A stretch of DNA of 10,343 nucleotides from JAJDFU01 sp964640855 (GTDB taxonomy: Bacteria > Bacteroidota > Bacteroidia > Chitinophagales > Saprospiraceae): NCBI GenBank assembly GCA_964640855.1, contig CAZXIX010000131.1:1-10343 (forward strand), in the 5' to 3' direction. A program made the translations under genes and the position numbers. Positions 6,989 through 10,343 of the stretch are shown here, piece by piece. Position 1 is the stretch's first letter. Each line of letters begins with the position of its first letter. The notes below the pieces were generated by a model. The model was not told the DNA's origin, searched no databases, and saw only the letters and a list, made by a program, of their open reading frames with translations.

Positions 6989-8176
6989 ATGTTTTCAAAC
7001 GTTGAACCCGCACTGGAACAAGAATTGCAGGAAATCCAGGAAGCCGGATTGTACAAGAAAGAGCGGATCATTACCAGCCCCCAAGGCGCCTCCATACAGA
7101 CCCGCGAAGGAGGCGAAGTGCTCAATTTTTGCGCCAACAATTACCTCGGCCTCTCCGCCCACCCCGAGGTGATCAAGGCTGCCAAAGAGGCCATCGACAC
7201 GCATGGCTTCGGCCTGTCTTCGGTACGATTCATCTGCGGGACGCAGGATATTCACAAAGAGCTAGAAGAGAAGATCGCCGACTTCCTCGGCATGGAGGAC
7301 TCGATTTTGTACGCGGCGGCTTTTGACGCCAACGGCGGATTGTTCGAACCCCTGCTGGGAAAAGAGGACGCCATCATCTCCGATGCGCTGAACCACGCCT
7401 CCATCATTGACGGCATCCGGCTGTGTAAAGCCCAACGCTTCCGCTACCAGACCAACGACATGGCCGATCTTGAGGCCCAACTGAAAGAGGCCCAGGGAGC
7501 TCGCCGTCGTATGATCGCCACAGACGGGGTTTTCAGCATGGACGGAACCATCGCCCAACTCGACAAGATCTGTGACCTGGCGGAAAAATACGATGCCATG
7601 GTTATGGTAGACGATTGCCATGCCACCGGATTTGTCGGAAAAACGGGGCGAGGCACCCACGAATTCCGCAAAGTCATGGATCGGGTAGACATCATCACCG
7701 GGACACTCGGCAAGGCGATGGGCGGCGCCAGCGGAGGATTCACGGCGGCCCGAAAGGAGATCGTCGATATGCTGCGGCAAAGGTCGCGGCCCTACCTCTT
7801 CTCCAACACCCTGGCCCCGGCCATCGTGGGAGCTTCTCTCAAAGTGCTGGATCTGCTTAGCCGGGACACCTCTCTGCGGGACAAGCTGGAAGAAAATATC
7901 CTGTATTTCCGCAAGGCTATGACGGAAGCGGGATTCGACATTCTTCCCGGAGAGCACGCCATCGTTCCCATCATGCTTTACGACGCGCCCCTCAGCCAAC
8001 AATTTGCAGATCGCCTCCTGGAAGAAGGCATCTACGTGATCGGTTTCTTCTACCCGGTCGTGCCCAAAGGGAAAGCCCGCATCCGGGTTCAATTGAGCGC
8101 GGCTCACGATCGCGAACACCTCGACAAGGCCATAGGCGCTTTCACCCGGGTAGGGAAAGAACTGGGCGTCATCTGA
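6989..8176 (+). CDS. kbl: Glycine C-acetyltransferase (2-amino-3-ketobutyrate CoA ligase)
   Basis: This PLP enzyme splits 2-amino-3-ketobutyrate with CoA into glycine and acetyl-CoA, completing the threonine-to-glycine route begun by tdh 56 bases upstream. The 395-residue protein is collinear with E. coli Kbl almost throughout. Seen motifs are NFCANNYLGL and GFGLSSVRFICGTQ near the N terminus, FDANGGLFEPLLGKEDAIISDALNHASIID, the DDCHATGF segment (208-215) with D208 and H211 for the cofactor ring, and TGTLGKAMGGASGG with the PLP lysine K242. Near the C terminus is GFFYPVVPKGKARIR. Other alpha-oxoamine synthases (serine palmitoyltransferase, BioF) share the fold, but the substrate-specific stretches and the tdh neighbour fit Kbl. 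A six-pair hairpin without a T run (6938-6953) lies between the two genes. Confidence 0.96.
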   Translation: MFSNVEPALEQELQEIQEAGLYKKERIITSPQGASIQTREGGEVLNFCANNYLGLSAHPEVIKAAKEAIDTHGFGLSSVRFICGTQDIHKELEEKIADFLGMEDSILYAAAFDANGGLFEPLLGKEDAIISDALNHASIIDGIRLCKAQRFRYQTNDMADLEAQLKEAQGARRRMIATDGVFSMDGTIAQLDKICDLAEKYDAMVMVDDCHATGFVGKTGRGTHEFRKVMDRVDIITGTLGKAMGGASGGFTAARKEIVDMLRQRSRPYLFSNTLAPAIVGASLKVLDLLSRDTSLRDKLEENILYFRKAMTEAGFDILPGEHAIVPIMLYDAPLSQQFADRLLEEGIYVIGFFYPVVPKGKARIRVQLSAAHDREHLDKAIGAFTRVGKELGVI

Positions 8177-8191
8177 GCAGGAAGCCGAAAA

Positions 8192-8211
8192 GGTATGGTA
8201 TGGTATGGTAT
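8192..8211 (+). repeat. GGTAT pentanucleotide microsatellite (4 units)
   Basis: Four perfect tandem GGTAT units, followed after one extra G by a fifth GGTAT that forms the left end of interspersed repeat copy 2. It starts 15 bases after the kbl stop and lies outside any gene. Confidence 0.9.
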
Positions 8212-8212
8212 G

Positions 8213-8250
8213 GGTATCGGGTCGGAGCGCAGCGGAGATCCTGACAAGCG
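8213..8250 (+). repeat. Interspersed repeat, copy 2
   Basis: This copy matches 3608-3645 at 36 of 38 positions and perfectly over 8222-8250. It lies in the convergent gap between kbl and the pseudouridine synthase gene. Its right end (8240-8250) forms the 5' strand of the three-way-junction fold described separately. Confidence 0.85.
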
Positions 8251-8296
8251 TGGGAAATTCCCAAATCCTGCAATAAGTAGGATTCGCTTCGTCAGG
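8240..8296. other. Potential three-way-junction structured element
   Basis: The 57 bases can fold with nearly every base placed. The outer stem has 11 pairs: 8240-8250 with 8285-8296, with C8290 bulged. It directly encloses two hairpins that abut without spacers: 8251-8255 with 8259-8263 (five pairs, AAT loop) and 8264-8269 with 8279-8284 (six pairs, nine-base loop). There is no T run on either strand, so it is not a classic terminator. Whether it acts as RNA, as a cruciform, or as part of a mobile repeat cannot be told from one copy. Confidence 0.6.
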
Positions 8297-8330
8297 TTAT
8301 CCAATATCGGGGACTGCCAACTGACCTATC

Positions 8331-9029
8331 TCAAACCAATTCCCTGAATTTTCCCCAGATCGGATTGTCCGGAAGCTCGGCTCTGATCTGTATGGGCTCC
8401 TTTTTCACGGGATGCACAAAATCCAGGGAAAGGCTGTGCAGACAAATGGTTCCATCGGATAAGGCCAAAGAGGAACCGTACTTGGTATCGCCAAAAATGG
8501 GGCACCCCAATTCGGCCATCTGGACCCGGATCTGATGGGGTCTCCCCGTATGGGGATTTACCCGTACCAGAAAACGACCTTCGATCTCCCCGATCAGCTC
8601 GTATTCGAGCACCGACTCTCTGGCGCCGGATTCCCGGGCCCGGTTGCTCTCGCTGGCAAAAGCCCTGGCCTTGTTGCGGCTTCGATCCTTTGATATGTAG
8701 TGGGTCAGCTTGCCCACGATGGGGTCCGGGCGCTCCGTGGTCAGGCAAACATAGGTCTTCTTTACCTCCCGGGACTGGAACAACTTATTCATGCGTGTGA
8801 GGGCCTTGCTGGTACGGGCAAAAACCACGGCCCCGCTGACCGGGCGATCCAGCCTGTGGACCAGCCCGAGAAAGACATCTCCCGGTTTGTCGTAGCGGAC
8901 CTTGATGTATTCTTTGGCCCAGTCCAGGAGCGTAGGATCTCCGGTCTCATCCCCCTGTACCAGCCAACCGCCCGGTTTATTCACGCCCAACAAATGATTG
9001 TCCTCCCATAAAACCCGTATGTCATCCAT
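8331..9029 (-). CDS. RluA-family RNA pseudouridine synthase
   Basis: The 232-residue protein converts a specific uridine of rRNA or tRNA to pseudouridine. It has VNKPGGWLV (16-24), the catalytic motif HRLDRPVSG (58-66) with D61 as the expected nucleophilic aspartate, KTYVCLT (91-97), the signature NPHTGRPHQIRVQMAELG (158-175) with PIFGDTKYG, and ICLHSLSLDFVHP (about 195-207). There is no N-terminal S4 RNA-binding domain, so it is of the short RluA/TruC form rather than RluC or RluD. The target RNA cannot be assigned from sequence. The gene is convergent with kbl and divergent from mqnD. Confidence 0.93.
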   Translation of the reverse strand: MDDIRVLWEDNHLLGVNKPGGWLVQGDETGDPTLLDWAKEYIKVRYDKPGDVFLGLVHRLDRPVSGAVVFARTSKALTRMNKLFQSREVKKTYVCLTTERPDPIVGKLTHYISKDRSRNKARAFASESNRARESGARESVLEYELIGEIEGRFLVRVNPHTGRPHQIRVQMAELGCPIFGDTKYGSSLALSDGTICLHSLSLDFVHPVKKEPIQIRAELPDNPIWGKFRELV

Positions 9030-9075
9030 GTCAACTACCTTTATTTCTCTGGCGACTAAACCTTCCGGTGCCTGA

Positions 9076-9091
9076 TTTTATTCGAATAAAA
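9076..9091. promoter_or_regulatory. Perfect 16-base palindrome in a divergent intergenic region
   Basis: TTTTATTCGAATAAAA is an exact inverted repeat with no spacer. It lies between the divergent pseudouridine synthase gene (start 9029) and mqnD (start 9156), about 47 bases from the first and 65 from the second. Size and symmetry fit an operator for a dimeric regulator, but no regulator gene is in the window. Confidence 0.4.
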
Positions 9092-9141
9092 AACGGATGA
9101 AATCCATTCCGATCTCAATAGGATTTTCACAGTCCGTATTC

Positions 9142-9149
9142 CAAAGATA
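9142..9149 (-). promoter_or_regulatory. Possible -7 element for the pseudouridine synthase gene
   Basis: TATCTTTG on the - strand matches TAnnTTTG exactly. No TTG at the usual 17-23 base spacing was found upstream, and the leader would be about 105 bases, so this is tentative. If it is real, the palindrome at 9076-9091 would lie inside the leader. Confidence 0.3.
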
Positions 9150-9155
9150 ATCTGC

Positions 9156-9998
9156 ATGAAACTCTCCATCGGCTTTTCTCCATGCCCCAACGACACTTTC
9201 ATTTTCGATGCGCTGATCCATGGCCGGATCGATCGCGAAGGTCTGGATTTTGAGCTGGTCCTGTCGGATGTCGAAGAACTCAACCAGAAAGCCTTCCGGG
9301 GCGACCTGGACATTACCAAGCTAAGCTACCATGCACTGGCCTGGCTCCGGGACAAATACCAGCTTCTGGATGCAGGAAGCGCCCTGGGGCGAAATTGCGG
9401 CCCCCTGCTCATCGCGCCGCAACCCATCCCGCGCGAAGAAATATCCGCGCTCAGGATCGGCATACCGGGTAAATATACGACGGCTAATTTCCTGCTGGAT
9501 TTTGCCTTCCCGGAAATCCGGCAAAAGAAGGAAATGCTTTTTTCCGAGATCGAGAATGCCGTATTGGAAGGTAAGGTCGACGCCGGGCTCATCATTCACG
9601 AAAACCGGTTTACCTTTGCCGACAAGGGGCTGGTCAAACTCATCGACCTGGGGGAATATTGGGAGGAGGCAACCGGAAACCCCATTCCCCTGGGCGGCAT
9701 CGCCATTCGCCGATCTTTGCCGGACGGCCTTAAATCCCGCGTCAACCGGCTTATTCGCAAAAGTGTGGGATTTGCTTTTGCACATCCGGAAGCCTCCGAG
9801 CCCTTCGTGGGGAAACACGCCCAGGAAATGGACCCCGCCGTCATGCAACAACACATCCGGCTTTACGTCAATGAATACTCCATCGATCTGGGGTCCGAAG
9901 GGCGATCCGCCGTTCAGCATCTGTTTCGCATCGTAGAAAAACTGAACACCCTCCCGGAAGCTGATCAACCGATTTTCCTGGAAAGCCCCCCGGCCTAA
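9156..9998 (+). CDS. mqnD: 1,4-dihydroxy-6-naphthoate synthase MqnD
   Basis: MqnD acts in the futalosine route to menaquinone, converting cyclic dehypoxanthine futalosine to 1,4-dihydroxy-6-naphthoate. The 280-residue protein has a periplasmic-binding-protein-like fold. It shows the family motif SPCPNDTFIFDAL (8-20), DITKLSYHA (52-60), GSALGRNCGPLLI (74-86), GKYTTANFLL (105-114), AGLIIHE with H148 (the conserved histidine thought to be catalytic in the Thermus enzyme), and NPIPLGGIAIRR (175-186). Length is normal, and no signal peptide is present, as expected for a cytoplasmic enzyme. MqnA is the nearest relative, but SPCPNDTFIF marks MqnD. No other mqn gene lies in the window. No clear promoter was seen on the + strand. 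The alanine dehydrogenase gene begins 77 bases downstream on the same strand. Confidence 0.94.
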   Translation: MKLSIGFSPCPNDTFIFDALIHGRIDREGLDFELVLSDVEELNQKAFRGDLDITKLSYHALAWLRDKYQLLDAGSALGRNCGPLLIAPQPIPREEISALRIGIPGKYTTANFLLDFAFPEIRQKKEMLFSEIENAVLEGKVDAGLIIHENRFTFADKGLVKLIDLGEYWEEATGNPIPLGGIAIRRSLPDGLKSRVNRLIRKSVGFAFAHPEASEPFVGKHAQEMDPAVMQQHIRLYVNEYSIDLGSEGRSAVQHLFRIVEKLNTLPEADQPIFLESPPA

Positions 9999-10075
9999 GC
10001 AGCATATCCCTCCCCTTTTTGGACTTCAGAGACCAGCATTATCTGTAAATTAGCGGGCTCAAATCCAACAATCGC

Positions 10076-10343
10076 ATGATAATAGGAGTCCCAAAGGAAA
10101 TTAAGAATAATGAAAACCGGGTTGCCCTGATCCCGGCCGGCGCCCTCGAACTCACCAAGCGAGGCCACGAAGTCTTTGTCCAATCTAAGGCAGGCGAAGG
10201 CAGCGGATTCACCGACCAGGACTACATCGATGCCGGTGCTCAAATCCTCCCCGGCCTGGAAGAAACCTACGCCAGGGCAGAGATGATCATGAAGGTGAAA
10301 GAACCGATCGAGCCGGAATACCATCTGATCCGCAAAGACCAAC
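10076..10343 (+). CDS. ald: Alanine dehydrogenase, N-terminal part (cut by window edge)
   Basis: Translation from the ATG at 10076 gives 89 residues with no stop before the window ends. It starts MIIGVPKEIKNNENRVALIP, the classic opening of the alanine dehydrogenase / transhydrogenase-alpha family, with R15 in the substrate-binding position. K75 in MKVKEP (72-77) is the second conserved substrate residue, and EPEYHLIRKDQ after it fits alanine dehydrogenase better than transhydrogenase. The enzyme interconverts L-alanine and pyruvate plus ammonia with NAD+. The NAD-binding domain lies beyond the window, so integrity cannot be judged. TAAATTAG (10046-10053) is a one-mismatch -7-like site, but the nearest upstream TTG is 24 bases away. 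Confidence 0.92.
   Translation, partial: MIIGVPKEIKNNENRVALIPAGALELTKRGHEVFVQSKAGEGSGFTDQDYIDAGAQILPGLEETYARAEMIMKVKEPIEPEYHLIRKDQ

Noticed and set aside
7262..8119. 285-codon open frame on - opposite kbl
   Set aside because: Antisense to a near-textbook Kbl sequence; no motif of its own.
6989..8176. Serine palmitoyltransferase or BioF as alternative to Kbl
   Set aside because: The Kbl-specific stretches (FICGTQD, NHASIIDGIRLCKA, FFYPVVPKGKARIR) and the adjacent tdh fit glycine C-acetyltransferase.
3608..8250. CRISPR array suggested by repeated sequence
   Set aside because: Only two copies 4.6 kb apart with genes between them, no regular spacers and no cas genes.
9321..9968. 215-codon open frame on - opposite mqnD
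   Set aside because: Antisense shadow of mqnD with no recognisable domain.
9995..10342. 115-codon open frame on - at the right edge
   Set aside because: It lies opposite the alanine dehydrogenase start, whose + strand motifs (R15, K75) are clear.

Overview
The window looks like ordinary chromosome from a member of the Bacteroidota, probably a Saprospira/Lewinella/Haliscomenobacter-like environmental lineage; the phylum is fairly secure and the lower rank is a guess. Supporting signs are a type IX secretion (T9SS) C-terminal sorting domain on the first protein, promoter-like sites of the Bacteroidota form TTG-N(17-23)-TAnnTTTG, few convincing Shine-Dalgarno sites, a futalosine-pathway menaquinone gene, and an orphan HsdR-N-like protein of a type common in this phylum. 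Coding DNA is moderately GC-rich. No rRNA, tRNA, CRISPR array, insertion sequence or phage gene was seen.

Layout, left to right. (1) The 3' end of a secreted DUF1501-like protein with a T9SS type A sorting domain (+), followed by a clear intrinsic terminator. (2) A BaiN/HI0933-family flavoprotein (-). (3) A divergent intergenic region with candidate promoters on both strands, leading to a monofunctional aspartate kinase (+). (4) A gene-poor stretch of about 620 bases (3498-4116) with low-complexity sequence, one copy of an interspersed repeat and possible coding debris. (5) A tightly packed run on +: tilS (tRNA-Ile lysidine synthetase), an HsdR N-terminal-domain protein one base downstream, then tdh and kbl. 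(6) A short convergent intergenic region holding a GGTAT microsatellite, the second copy of the repeat and a sequence that can fold into a complete three-way junction. (7) An RluA-family pseudouridine synthase (-). (8) A divergent intergenic region with a perfect 16-base palindrome, then mqnD (+). (9) The first 89 codons of alanine dehydrogenase (+), cut by the window edge.

How the genes fit together: tdh and kbl are the two steps that turn threonine into glycine and acetyl-CoA, and they are adjacent. Aspartate kinase starts the pathway that makes threonine and lysine, but it is a separate transcription unit. TilS and the pseudouridine synthase both act on RNA. MqnD belongs to menaquinone biosynthesis by the futalosine route. 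Alanine dehydrogenase links alanine to pyruvate.

Most of the window is housekeeping. I found no complete undescribed multi-gene system. The least explained material is intergenic: the 38-base repeat pair with its attached fold, the palindrome between the pseudouridine synthase and mqnD, and the conserved-looking but functionally obscure HsdR-N protein coupled to tilS.
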